A stretch of DNA of 64,000 nucleotides from Coralloluteibacterium stylophorae (GTDB taxonomy: Bacteria > Pseudomonadota > Gammaproteobacteria > Xanthomonadales > Xanthomonadaceae): positions 1 to 64,000 of the forward strand of contig NZ_JAGQFT020000008.1 of NCBI RefSeq assembly GCF_018122625.2. Direction: 5' to 3'. Numbering within the stretch: the stretch's first letter is position 1; the number at the start of each line of letters is the position of its first letter. The notes below the pieces were generated by a model. It searched no databases, had not been told where the DNA came from, and saw nothing but the letters and a program-made list of their open reading frames with translations. A program made the position numbers and the translations under genes. Shown here piece after piece: positions 50,540 through 59,653 of the stretch.

Positions 50540-51694
50540 TCAGCCTGCGCCCGGCGCGCCGCCGAGCGCGGCGGCGATGGTCTCCGCCCGCCCCTCGAAG
50601 CTCGGGATCCCCAGCCGCGCAAAGAGCCCGCGCGCGCGCGCCGCATAGCCCTCGCGGTTGAGGCCCAGGTCGGCCACGGCGAGGTCGGGCCGCAGCCAGT
50701 GCGCGGCGATGAGAGCGGTGGAGCCCTCCCCCAGCAGGACCGCGCCGCGCGGCAGCAGCGGCAGCAGGAGCTCCATCGGCAGCAGGCCGGGCAGCGCGCG
50801 GATGCTGCCCGCGCCGAGCAGGCCGCCCGGGTCGCGCTCGCTCTCGCGCGGGTGGTACTTGATCGCCACCGCGTGTCCCTTGGCGGCCGCCTCGGCCACC
50901 AGCGCGCGCAGGGCCGCGGTGCTGCGCGGGTTGGCGCGCAGCTGGTTGGAATGCGGCAGCACCAGCACGCAGGCGCAGCCGCGGAGCGTGGCGCGGTCGA
51001 GCCCGGACTGCCGCGCCGCGCGCAGGCACAGGCGCAGGAACGCACGGTTGTCGAACAGCGCCGGCGGCAGCGCCCGGCGCTGGCGTCCCGGCGCCTGGTC
51101 GCGCGCCAGCGCTGGGTACACCAGCCAGCTCTCGGCGATCCACGGCGTGGTGCCGGCCTGGTCGGCGCGATGCCACCAGCGCCCGTAGGTCGCCTGCTTG
51201 AGCAGCCAGTCGACGCGCCGGATCAGCGGCCGCTGGCGCACGTCGCCGAGGTAGGTGTAGAGCCCGTCGTCGAGGTAGCGGCCGGCGCGCGTGCCGGTGC
51301 GGGACGAGGCCAGGTGCAGGGCGAGCTGGGTCTCCACCTTGCGGTCGTTGCCCAGCCACACCGCGGCGGGCGCGAATGCGGCGTCCTGCGCCCGCACCGC
51401 CGCCAGCGTCTCCTCGCGCAGGGCGCGCTTGATCCGCACCCGGCGCAGGCTCTGGCGCAGGCCGCGCTCGCGGTCGGGCGCGCCGCGCACGTGCTCGGTG
51501 TGGCGTCCTGGCAGCGTCTGGATCCGCTCGAACGGGTTGTCGCGCCAGCCCTCGATGAGGCGCACCAGGTCGGCGGCCTGGTCGAAGTCCTCCAGCAGCA
51601 TCAGCCGCGCGCGCGCGCCGCGCGCCAGCGCCATCGCCGCGGCCTCCAGCACGATCAGGGGGGTCGAGGCGAAGTACAGGTCGCGCTCGCTCAT
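50540..51694 (-). CDS. Polysialyltransferase-like or surface glycan protein
   Basis: 384 residues from the ATG at 51694, overlapping the GT2 stop by ATGA. Motifs YFASTPLIVLEAAAM at the start, AIKYHPRE and GEGSTALIAAHW near the end recall capsule and LPS sialyl/polysialyl-transferases (GT52/PolyST-like folds). It lies in a glycosyltransferase cluster, so a role in a surface polysaccharide is likely. The donor sugar is not predictable. Confidence 0.5.
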   Translation of the reverse strand: MSERDLYFASTPLIVLEAAAMALARGARARLMLLEDFDQAADLVRLIEGWRDNPFERIQTLPGRHTEHVRGAPDRERGLRQSLRRVRIKRALREETLAAVRAQDAAFAPAAVWLGNDRKVETQLALHLASSRTGTRAGRYLDDGLYTYLGDVRQRPLIRRVDWLLKQATYGRWWHRADQAGTTPWIAESWLVYPALARDQAPGRQRRALPPALFDNRAFLRLCLRAARQSGLDRATLRGCACVLVLPHSNQLRANPRSTAALRALVAEAAAKGHAVAIKYHPRESERDPGGLLGAGSIRALPGLLPMELLLPLLPRGAVLLGEGSTALIAAHWLRPDLAVADLGLNREGYAARARGLFARLGIPSFEGRAETIAAALGGAPGAG

Positions 51695-52521
51695 GGCGCG
51701 GTGCGGCGCAGGCCGTAGTCGGTCCAGGTGCGCTGCCCGCGCCGGGTCGCGGCGCGGATGCGCTCGTTGGCCGCGCGCATCTCCGGCTTCACGTAGCCGC
51801 GCGGATGGTCGAGGTGGATGCAGACCGCGGAGAAGCGGATCTGCTTGCCGCGCACGCCGGCGTTGGCCAGGCGTTCGCCCAGTTCGAGATCCTCGCCGCC
51901 ATAGCTCATGCGCTCGTCGAAGCCGTTGACGCGCAGCAGGTCGCGCTTCCATGTCGAGGCGTTGTTGCCGGCCCAGCGCGGCGGCGTCGGCGTGGTCGCG
52001 TTGAGCAGGCGCTCGCGCCAGCCCGGCCGCGCCCACAGCTTCAGCGAGCGCTTCTTGCGCGGCAGGCCCTGACGCCGGAGCCAGTCGAGGTCGGCGTGCA
52101 GGCCTGCGTCGATCACCTCGCGATCGATGCGCAGGCTGATGTCCATCGGCAGCTTGCAGTAGCCGCCGCCGAGATAGCGGCCCGGCTCGCGCAGGCGCAG
52201 GTGCTGGGAGACGAAGTCGCGCCGCGGCACGCAGTCGCCGTCGGAGAAGATCAGGTAGTCGGCACGCGCGGCTTCGATGCCGCGATTGAGGATGGCGCAC
52301 TTGCGGAATCCGCGATCCTCCTGCCAGACGTGCTCGACCGCGAACGGCAGCCCGGCGCGCAGCGCCTCGATGCGCTCGACGGTCTCGGCGGTGGAACCGT
52401 CGTCGGCGACGATCAGCTCGAAGTCGTGCCGGTCCTGCGCGGCGTAGCCCCACAGGCAGCGGGTGAGCCAGTCCGGGTTGTTGTAGGTGCTGATGACGAT
52501 GCTGGCGACGGGAACGCTCAT
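51691..52521 (-). CDS. Glycosyltransferase family 2
   Basis: 276 residues from the ATG at 52521. GT-A fold: VASIVISTYNNPDWL, LIVADDGSTAETV, DYLIFSDGDCVPRRDF (DxD-like), YGGEDLELGERL. It would add a sugar to a glycan acceptor. It is coupled to the neighbour downstream. Confidence 0.85.
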   Translation of the reverse strand: MSVPVASIVISTYNNPDWLTRCLWGYAAQDRHDFELIVADDGSTAETVERIEALRAGLPFAVEHVWQEDRGFRKCAILNRGIEAARADYLIFSDGDCVPRRDFVSQHLRLREPGRYLGGGYCKLPMDISLRIDREVIDAGLHADLDWLRRQGLPRKKRSLKLWARPGWRERLLNATTPTPPRWAGNNASTWKRDLLRVNGFDERMSYGGEDLELGERLANAGVRGKQIRFSAVCIHLDHPRGYVKPEMRAANERIRAATRRGQRTWTDYGLRRTAP

Positions 52522-52581
52522 CGGCGCGATTGTAAGACGGCAGGCGCGTCGTTCCGGCGTGCAAGCGCCTATCCTTGGCGC

Positions 52582-53508
52582 ATGAACGCCGACCCCATCC
52601 GCATCTTCTGCGGCGCCGACCGCAGCCAGCAGCTGCCCTTCCGCGTGCTGTCGCACTCGATCCGGCGCCACACCGCGCGCGCGGTCGAGATCGCGATCAT
52701 CGACAACGCGCTGGCGCCCGCCGTCGACGACCCGCGCTACGCGCCGTACACCGAGTTCAGCTTCGGCCGCTTCGCGATCCCCGCGATGTGCGGCCACGCC
52801 GGGCACGCGGTGTACATGGATTCGGACATGCTGGTGTTCCGCGACATCGGCGAGCTGTGGGACACGCCGCTCGACGGCGCGCGCATCGCCATCGAGATCG
52901 GCTCGCGCGACCAGGCCGACTGGGGCAAGCACGCCGCGGTGATGCTGATGGACTGCGCGCGGCTGCCGTGGCGGGTCGACGAGATCGTCGCCGGGCTGGG
53001 CACGCGCTACGACTACAACGCGCTGATGGCGATCGACCCGCTGCTCGCCGAGGGCGACATGCGCGAGCTGATCCCGAGCGGCTGGAACGACCTCGACCAC
53101 TACGACCCGGCGCGCACCCGCAACCTCCACTACACCGAGATCCGCACCCAGCCCTGGGTCGAGCCCGGCCATCCGCACGGCGGGCTGTGGGCGGACGAGA
53201 TCCGGCTGATGCTGGAGACCGGCGCGCTCGCGCGCGCCGACCTGGAGGAGGAAGTTCGGCTCGGCTACCTGCGGCCTTCGTTCCTGGTCGAGCTCGGCCT
53301 GGCCACCGACGGCAGCGGCGGCGATGCCGCCAGCCTCAGGCGCTACGACCAGGCGCGCGGCTTCGTGCCGCACCGCCGGCTGCTCGAACGCTTCCGCGCG
53401 CGCCGCCGCGCGATCCGCAGGCTCGAGGCCGACCGCGCGTGGGAGCGCAACAAGCTCCTCGGCGCGTTCAGGAAGCTGGCCTTCCAGCTCAAGTACGGCA
53501 GGGACTGA
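52582..53508 (+). CDS. Glycosyltransferase, GT8-like
   Basis: 308 residues from the ATG at 52582, divergent from the GT2 gene. N-terminal IRIFCGADRSQQLPFRVLSH, the DxD in AVYMDSDMLVFRDIGELW and a C-terminal basic helix (RRAIRRLEADRAWERNKLLG). It probably builds the same surface glycan as its neighbours. Confidence 0.7.
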   Translation: MNADPIRIFCGADRSQQLPFRVLSHSIRRHTARAVEIAIIDNALAPAVDDPRYAPYTEFSFGRFAIPAMCGHAGHAVYMDSDMLVFRDIGELWDTPLDGARIAIEIGSRDQADWGKHAAVMLMDCARLPWRVDEIVAGLGTRYDYNALMAIDPLLAEGDMRELIPSGWNDLDHYDPARTRNLHYTEIRTQPWVEPGHPHGGLWADEIRLMLETGALARADLEEEVRLGYLRPSFLVELGLATDGSGGDAASLRRYDQARGFVPHRRLLERFRARRRAIRRLEADRAWERNKLLGAFRKLAFQLKYGRD

Positions 53509-53544
53509 GCCGGGACGCGGCCGCTCCGGCCGACCCGCCAGGCA

Positions 53545-54843
53545 TCAGTCGACGCGCTGCATCAGCGCATAGAAGAAGCCGTCCATCCCATGCTCGCCGG
53601 GCAGCCGCTGGCGGCCGGGCCCGTCGGCGCGCCCGAAGCGCGCGTCCAGCGGCACCGCGCGCATCCGCGGCGTGTGCGCGAGGAAGGCCTCGACCTGCAG
53701 CGCGTTCTCCCGCCGCAGCACCGAGCAGGTCGCGTACAGCAGCCGACCGCCGACGCGCAGCGTCGGCCACAGCGCATCCAGCAGCCGTGCCTGCAGGGCG
53801 ACGACGGCGTCGATGTCGCGGGCGCGGCGATGGACGAGGATGTCCGGCTGGCGCCGCACCACGCCCGTCGCCGAGCAGGGCGCGTCGAGCAGCACCGCGT
53901 CGTAGGGCTCGCCGTCCCACCAGGCAGTGGGGTCCGCGGCGTCGGCCGTGCGCAGGTCGACGCCCGCAGCCAGGCCCAGGCGTTCGAGCCCGCTGCCGAT
54001 CCGGCGCACGCGCTGTGCGTCGACGTCGAGCGCGGTCAGCGCCACCCGCGCCCGCTCGAGCAGGTGCGCGGCCTTGCCCCCGGGCGCGGCGCAGGCGTCC
54101 AGCACGCGCGTGCCGTCGGCCACCTCCAGCGCGTCCGCCACCTGTTGCGCCGATCCGTCCTGCACCGAGACATGGCCCTCGCCCCAGTCCGGCAGCCGCG
54201 TGGGCGCGAGCGGCTCGGCCAGCACCAGCGCGTCGCCGAGCTCCGCGGCCGGCGCGGCCTCGATGCCCGCGTCGGCGAGCCGCTGCCGGTAGGCGTCGCG
54301 CCCGACCCGGCGCGCGTTGACCCGCAGCCACATCGGCGCCGGCGCCCGGTTGGCTTCGACGATCGCCGCCGCATCGGCGCCCCAGTCGGCCTGCAGCGCG
54401 TCCAGCAGCCAGCGCGGATGCGCGCTGGCGACCGCGGGGTCGGCGGACGCCGGCAGCGGTTCGCGCGTGGCCCGCCGCAGCAGCGCGTTCACCAGGCCGA
54501 CATGGCGCGGACGATCCAGGAGCCGCGCGGCTTCGGCGGTGGCGGCGATGGCCGCGTGCGGCGGCATCGCCAGCGCATCCAGCTGGGCCAGGCCGAGCAC
54601 CAGCAGGGCCTGCACCTGCGCGTCGGCGCGACCCAGCGGCTTGGCCATCCAGGTCGACAGGACGTGGGCGTAGCGCGGATGCCGGCGCAGCGCCGCGAAG
54701 CACATCGCCTCCACCAGGGCGCGGTCCCGCGGATCGCGCAGGGTGTCCAGCCGCGCCGCCAGTTCCGCCTTCAGCGAACGGCCGCCAAGGACGGCGGCGA
54801 GGATGCGCGCAGCCAGCGCGCGCGGGGCGGCTCCCGGCGTCAC
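53545..54843 (-). CDS. rsmB: 16S rRNA m5C967 methyltransferase
   Basis: 432 residues from a GTG at 54843, which overlaps the fmt stop (GTGA). N-terminal NusB-like RNA-binding part, then SAM-methyltransferase core: [32 protein letters not shown] with the catalytic Cys, and [13 protein letters not shown] with the second Cys. It methylates C967 of 16S rRNA. The def-fmt-rsmB order is standard. Confidence 0.93.
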   Translation of the reverse strand: MTPGAAPRALAARILAAVLGGRSLKAELAARLDTLRDPRDRALVEAMCFAALRRHPRYAHVLSTWMAKPLGRADAQVQALLVLGLAQLDALAMPPHAAIAATAEAARLLDRPRHVGLVNALLRRATREPLPASADPAVASAHPRWLLDALQADWGADAAAIVEANRAPAPMWLRVNARRVGRDAYRQRLADAGIEAAPAAELGDALVLAEPLAPTRLPDWGEGHVSVQDGSAQQVADALEVADGTRVLDACAAPGGKAAHLLERARVALTALDVDAQRVRRIGSGLERLGLAAGVDLRTADAADPTAWWDGEPYDAVLLDAPCSATGVVRRQPDILVHRRARDIDAVVALQARLLDALWPTLRVGGRLLYATCSVLRRENALQVEAFLAHTPRMRAVPLDARFGRADGPGRQRLPGEHGMDGFFYALMQRVD

Positions 54844-55772
54844 GCGCTGCGCAGCCCGGCGCGGGCATTGAGGTAGTCGCGCGCGTCCACCGGCCGCCCG
54901 CCGGGCCGCTGCAGGCGCAGGATCCGCAGCACGCCGTCGCCGGTGGCGACGTCCAGCCCGTCGCGCCCGGCGGCGACCAGCACACCCGGCGTCGCGCCCG
55001 CCGCGCCCGGCAGCACCGTCGCGGCATGGATGCGGATGCGCTCGCCGCCGAGGTCGGCCTCGGCAACCGGCCACGGATGGAAGGCGCGCACCCGCCGCGC
55101 GAGCACCGCCGCCGGCTGCGTCCAATCCAGGCGCGCCTCGGCCTTGTCGAGCTTGTGCGCGTAGGTGACTCCGGCCGCGGGCTGCGGCCGCGCGGCGGGA
55201 CGCATGCCAGCGCGCAGCAGGGTCAGGCCGTCGCCGAGGACCTCGGCGCCCAGCGCCGAGAGCCGGTCGTGCAGCGTGCCGGCGGTGTCGTCGACGGCGA
55301 TCGGGATGCGCTTCTCCAGCAGCACCGGTCCGGTGTCGAGGCCGGCCTCCATCTGCATCAGGCCGACGCCGGTCTCGGCGTCGCCGGCCTCGATCGCGCG
55401 CTGGATCGGCGCGGCGCCGCGCCAGCGCGGCAGCAGCGAGGCGTGCACGTTGAGGCAGCCCAGGCGCGGGATCGCCAGCACCGCCTTCGGCAGGATCAGC
55501 CCATAGGCCACCACCACCATCACGTCGGGCGCGAGCGCACGCAGCGCGTCCTGCTCCGCGGCCGACTTCAGGTTCTCCGGCTGGCGCACCGGCAGGCCGT
55601 GCTTCAGTGCGAGCTGCTTGACCGGCGACGCGGTCGGCTGGCGCCCCCGGCCGGCCGGGCGGTCGGGCTGGGTGTAGACGGCGACCACTTCGCCACCTCG
55701 GGTCCAGCAGGCCTCGAGGGCGGGAACGGCGAACTCGGGCGTGCCCGCGAACACGATGCGCAGTGCGGCCAT
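54840..55772 (-). CDS. fmt: Methionyl-tRNA formyltransferase
   Basis: 310 residues from the ATG at 55772 (AAGGAA upstream). Formyl-transferase motifs [38 protein letters not shown] with the catalytic Asn and His, and [17 protein letters not shown]. It formylates Met-tRNAi. It lies between def and rsmB on the same strand. Confidence 0.95.
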   Translation of the reverse strand: MAALRIVFAGTPEFAVPALEACWTRGGEVVAVYTQPDRPAGRGRQPTASPVKQLALKHGLPVRQPENLKSAAEQDALRALAPDVMVVVAYGLILPKAVLAIPRLGCLNVHASLLPRWRGAAPIQRAIEAGDAETGVGLMQMEAGLDTGPVLLEKRIPIAVDDTAGTLHDRLSALGAEVLGDGLTLLRAGMRPAARPQPAAGVTYAHKLDKAEARLDWTQPAAVLARRVRAFHPWPVAEADLGGERIRIHAATVLPGAAGATPGVLVAAGRDGLDVATGDGVLRILRLQRPGGRPVDARDYLNARAGLRSA

Positions 55773-55851
55773 CGGCGATTCCTTGCGACGCATGAAACGA
55801 AAACGCCGCGCGGATGGACCGCGCGGCGCAGGGGGGCGAGGCGCGCAGCCC

Positions 55852-56358
55852 TCAGGCGGCGGCGCCGCGCTTGGACTTGGCGAGCTTGCGCTTGACCATC
55901 TCGCGCTTGAGCGGCGAGAGGTAGTCGACGAAGAGCTTGCCGGCGAGGTGGTCCATCTCGTGCTGGATGCACACCGCCAGCAGCCCCTCGGCGTCGATCT
56001 CGAACGGCTGGCCGTCGCGGCCCAGGGCGCGTACGTGGATGCGGTCGGCGCGCTTGACCTCGGCATAGATGCCGGGCACCGAGAGACAGCCTTCCTCGCA
56101 GACCTGCGCGCCATCGGTGGCGGTGATCTCCGGATTGATGAAGACCATGGGCTGGTCCTTGCCTTCGGAGACGTCGAGCACGAGTAGGCGCCTGTGCACG
56201 TCGACCTGGGTCGCGGCCAGGCCGATGCCGGGCGCGGCGTACATGGTCTCGAACATGTCGTCGATCAAAGCGCGCAGGGCGTCATCGACTTTGTCGACCG
56301 TCTGGGCGACAGTACGCAGGCGCGGATCGGGGAATTCCAGAATGGTCAGCTTGGCCAT
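55852..56358 (-). CDS. def: Peptide deformylase
   Basis: 168 residues. Three metal motifs [17 protein letters not shown] and QHEMDH are all present. It removes formyl from new proteins. The gene is first in the def-fmt-rsmB unit. Confidence 0.96.
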   Translation of the reverse strand: MAKLTILEFPDPRLRTVAQTVDKVDDALRALIDDMFETMYAAPGIGLAATQVDVHRRLLVLDVSEGKDQPMVFINPEITATDGAQVCEEGCLSVPGIYAEVKRADRIHVRALGRDGQPFEIDAEGLLAVCIQHEMDHLAGKLFVDYLSPLKREMVKRKLAKSKRGAAA

Positions 56359-56494
56359 GGCGGGGAGATGGATGCGCGCGAAGCGATCACAAGTGGACGT
56401 GGGTCACATTCTATCTCCACCCGCGCGATGGCGCGGTGCGGAGTTTGGTCTATAGTTCCCGCGCCTGTCCGGGGAAATCAGGTAGATAGCCACC

Positions 56495-57649
56495 ATGCTT
56501 AAGCGGGTTCTTGCGGTCTGCGCTGCAGCCGCCGTCACCGTTGCCACCTTCGCCGTCGCCCAGGAAGCGCGCCGCGCCCATCCGGACGTCTACGTCGTCA
56601 AGCGCGGCGACACGCTGTGGGACATCGCCGCGACCTTCCTGCAGAAGCCCTGGCTGTGGCCGGAGATCTGGCAGGCCAACCCGCAGATCGAGAATCCGCA
56701 CCTGATCTATCCGGGCGACCGGATCAGCCTGGCCTATCTCAATGGCCAGCCGCAGGCGCGCATCGATCCGGGCCCGCGCACCGAACCGGTGATCGACGCG
56801 GTGCCGCTGTCGGAGATCGAGCCTTTCCTGCGCAAGCTCAGCGTGGTCGACTCGATCGAGGGCCTGCCCTACGTGGTCGGCCTCGAGGAGGATCGCCTGC
56901 GCAGCGCCGCCGGCCAGGTCGCCTACGTGCGTGGCCTTCCGGACGCGCAGCCGGGCCAGATGTATTCGATCGTGCGCCCGACCCAGCGCTATACCCGCGC
57001 CGAGCGCAAGGCCGGCGGCTCGTTCATGCTCCGCAGCAACGATCTCGACTTCCGCGGCGACGAGTTCGCCCGCAACTGGTCGGCGATCTGGCACGACGTC
57101 AACTACGGCAAGAACCGCGAGGCCCTGGGCATCGAGCTGATGCACCTGACCTCGGCGCAGGTCACCCGCGGCGAGGGCGGCGGCATCGAGGCCTCGACCC
57201 TGGTCCTGCTCGACGAGGGCCGCGAGGTCCGCATCGGCGACCGTATCGTGCCGCTCGACCCGCAGCCCTTCGACCTGCAGTTCTTCCCGCATGCGCCGGG
57301 CCCGGAGGTGGTCGAGGCCGCCTACGGCAAGTTCCAGGTGCTGGCGGTGGCCGACGGGATGTTCGGCGCCGGCCCGCGCCAGGTCGTCGCGCTCTCGGCC
57401 GGCAGCGCCGACGGCATCGACAACGGCACCGTGTTCTCGCTCTGGCGGATCGGCAGCATGCAGGCCGACGGCGTCTCCCACAGCAACCCGCTGGCCGCCG
57501 ACAACGACCGCGTGCGCCTGCCCGACGAGTACGCCGGCACCGTGATGGTGTTCCGCACCTTCGACACGGTGAGCTACGGCCTGATCATGGACAGCATCAA
57601 GCAGGTCGAGGTCGGCTACGTCCTGAAGCACCCCGACGCGACGCGCTGA
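56495..57649 (+). CDS. Exported LysM-domain protein
   Basis: 384 residues. Signal peptide (LAVCAAAAVTVATFAVAQEA), then a LysM domain (VVKRGDTLWDIAATFLQKPW, EIWQANPQIENPHLIYPGD) at about 31-80, and a long C-terminal domain of unknown fold. It should bind peptidoglycan in the periplasm. It is divergent from def, as in other Xanthomonadaceae and pseudomonads. Confidence 0.87.
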   Translation: MLKRVLAVCAAAAVTVATFAVAQEARRAHPDVYVVKRGDTLWDIAATFLQKPWLWPEIWQANPQIENPHLIYPGDRISLAYLNGQPQARIDPGPRTEPVIDAVPLSEIEPFLRKLSVVDSIEGLPYVVGLEEDRLRSAAGQVAYVRGLPDAQPGQMYSIVRPTQRYTRAERKAGGSFMLRSNDLDFRGDEFARNWSAIWHDVNYGKNREALGIELMHLTSAQVTRGEGGGIEASTLVLLDEGREVRIGDRIVPLDPQPFDLQFFPHAPGPEVVEAAYGKFQVLAVADGMFGAGPRQVVALSAGSADGIDNGTVFSLWRIGSMQADGVSHSNPLAADNDRVRLPDEYAGTVMVFRTFDTVSYGLIMDSIKQVEVGYVLKHPDATR

Positions 57650-57733
57650 GCGCGACCCGCGCCGGATGACCCCGCGGCGCTCCGGAGACGGGGCGCCGCG
57701 TTTCGTTTTCCCACGGACGGGAGACGTCGCGAC

Positions 57734-58939
57734 ATGGAAGCACGGCACCTCGCCTGGCTCAGGCTGCTGCACGCGCGGATCGCGCCGGCGGCGCTGCGCC
57801 GGCTGCTCGACACCCATGGCGACGCCGGCGCGGCGCTCGCGGCGGGCGCCGCCGCCTGGCGCGCCGCCGGTGTCCGCGCGCCCGCGCGGGAGGCGCTGGC
57901 CCGGCCGGACCCTGACCGTCTCGCGGCCGCGGAGGCCTGGCTGCAGGCGGCCGGCCACCATCTGATCGGCTGGGACGATCCCGACTACCCCGCCCTGCTG
58001 CGGCGCCTGCCCGATGCACCCGCCGCCCTGTTCGTCGTCGGCGACGTGGATGCGCTGTGGCGGCCACAGGTCGCCGTGGTCGGCAGCCGCCACGCCAGCG
58101 CCGACGGCCGCGACATCGCCCGCCGCTTCGCCCGCGCCTTCGCCAGCGCCGGACTCGCGGTGACCAGCGGCCTCGCCGCCGGCATCGATGCCGCCGCGCA
58201 CCGCGGCGCGCTGGACACCGGTGGTCACACCACGGCCGTGCTCGGCACCGGTCCCGACCTCGCCTACCCCCGCAGCCATGCCGGGTTGCAGGCCGAGATC
58301 GCCGCCGCCGGCACCGTGGTCAGCGAGCACCCGCCGGGAACGCCGCCCCTGCGCCCGCACTTCCCCGCGCGCAACCGGATCATCGCCGGCCTGGCCCTGG
58401 GCGTGCTGGTGGTCGAGGCGGCCGAGCGCAGCGGCGCGCTGATCACCGCGCGGCTGGCCGGCGAACTCGGGCGCGAGGTCTTCGCCATCCCCGGCTCGAT
58501 CCACAATCCGCTCGCCCGCGGCTGCCACCGCCTGATCCGCCAGGGCGTGGCCCTGGTCGAGTCGCCCGGCGAGGTGATCGAGGGCCTGGGCGCCACCGCG
58601 GCCGAGCTCGCCGAGGCCCTGCGGGGCCGCCTGGCGGAGGACGCCGCCCCTCGATCCGCTCCGGAACGCAGCGTCCCCGCTGCGGTGCCGCCGGACCCCG
58701 ACATGGCGCCGCTGCTGGCCGCGATCGGCTTCGACCCGGTGCCGCTGGACGTGATCGCCGAGCGCGCGGGATTGACGGTCCCTGCCACCTCCGCCATCCT
58801 GCTGCGCATGGAAATGGCGGCCCTGATCGCCTGTGAACACGGGCGCTACCGCCGCCATTCCCAGGGGACACGCCTCGATGCCCGCTTCGACGCGCCCCCG
58901 CATCCCACCGCGGCGCCTCCGGGCGCAGGCAGAGGTTGA
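57734..58939 (+). CDS. dprA: DNA-processing protein DprA
   Basis: 401 residues. The Rossmann-like core ([54 protein letters not shown]) and a C-terminal winged helix ([20 protein letters not shown]) are both present. It loads RecA on incoming single-stranded DNA in transformation. It overlaps smg by 4 bases. Confidence 0.94.
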   Translation: MEARHLAWLRLLHARIAPAALRRLLDTHGDAGAALAAGAAAWRAAGVRAPAREALARPDPDRLAAAEAWLQAAGHHLIGWDDPDYPALLRRLPDAPAALFVVGDVDALWRPQVAVVGSRHASADGRDIARRFARAFASAGLAVTSGLAAGIDAAAHRGALDTGGHTTAVLGTGPDLAYPRSHAGLQAEIAAAGTVVSEHPPGTPPLRPHFPARNRIIAGLALGVLVVEAAERSGALITARLAGELGREVFAIPGSIHNPLARGCHRLIRQGVALVESPGEVIEGLGATAAELAEALRGRLAEDAAPRSAPERSVPAAVPPDPDMAPLLAAIGFDPVPLDVIAERAGLTVPATSAILLRMEMAALIACEHGRYRRHSQGTRLDARFDAPPHPTAAPPGAGRG

Positions 58940-59415
58940 TGAAAGAGACCATCCTCGACGTACTGCTCTACCTGTTCGAACACTACTTCACCGAAGGCAC
59001 GGACGCGGTCCGTGACCGCGACTCGCTCCAGAACGGCCTGCTCCAGGCCGGCTTCTCCCCGACAGAGATCAGCAAGGCCTTCGACTGGCTCGACGCGCTC
59101 GCCAGCCAGCGCCCGAGCGCGCCGCACGTGGCGCGCCCGGATGCGCCGGTGCGCGTGTACGCCGAGCCGGAACTGGCGCGGCTGGACGTGGAGTGCCGCG
59201 GCTTCCTGATGTTCCTGGAGGCCACCGGCGTGCTCGACGCCGACCAGCGCGAGCTGGTGCTCGACCGGGTCATGGCGCTCGACCAGGACGAGGTGGATCT
59301 CGACGACCTCAAGTGGGTCGTGCTGATGGTGCTGTTCAACCAGCCCGGCTCCGAGGCCGCCTACGCCTGGATGGAGAGCCAGATGTTCGAGGACGCGCCC
59401 GAGCCGGTGCACTGA
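58936..59415 (+). CDS. smg: Smg family protein (DUF494)
   Basis: 159 residues. It begins [17 protein letters not shown], acidic and helical throughout, ending [21 protein letters not shown]494/Smg genes follow dprA and precede topA in many gammaproteobacteria. The function is not known. Confidence 0.9.
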   Translation: MMKETILDVLLYLFEHYFTEGTDAVRDRDSLQNGLLQAGFSPTEISKAFDWLDALASQRPSAPHVARPDAPVRVYAEPELARLDVECRGFLMFLEATGVLDADQRELVLDRVMALDQDEVDLDDLKWVVLMVLFNQPGSEAAYAWMESQMFEDAPEPVH

Positions 59416-59580
59416 CGCCGGCGCACCCGCCGCGGCCGCATCGCGCCGCGGCTCCGATGGCGCCGTCCGCCCCTCCCGTGCGCCGTCGCGCGCGGCGTCG
59501 GCGTCGCGCGTACACTGCCGGCCCGCCAGCGGCGCGCTTGACAGTCCGCGCAGGGCTGGTGTCCCTTGAAAAAAGCATCC

Positions 59581-59612
59581 GGCCCGCGCACGTCGCGGGC
59601 CTCGGTTTCTTT
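59581..59612 (+). terminator. Terminator after smg
   Basis: GGCCCGCG (59581-59588) pairs with CGCGGGCC (59594-59601) across a 5-base loop, followed by TCGGTTTCTTT. It closes the dprA-smg unit 42 bases before topA. Confidence 0.75.
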
Positions 59613-59653
59613 ACGCGTCGCACACGCCTGTGCGTGCAGAGCATCCCCGGACC

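Noticed and set aside
47506-51045. 1179-residue open frame on the minus strand
   Set aside because: It runs antisense across three convincing genes (acyltransferase and two PH-domain proteins); low-complexity Arg/Ala/Pro sequence.
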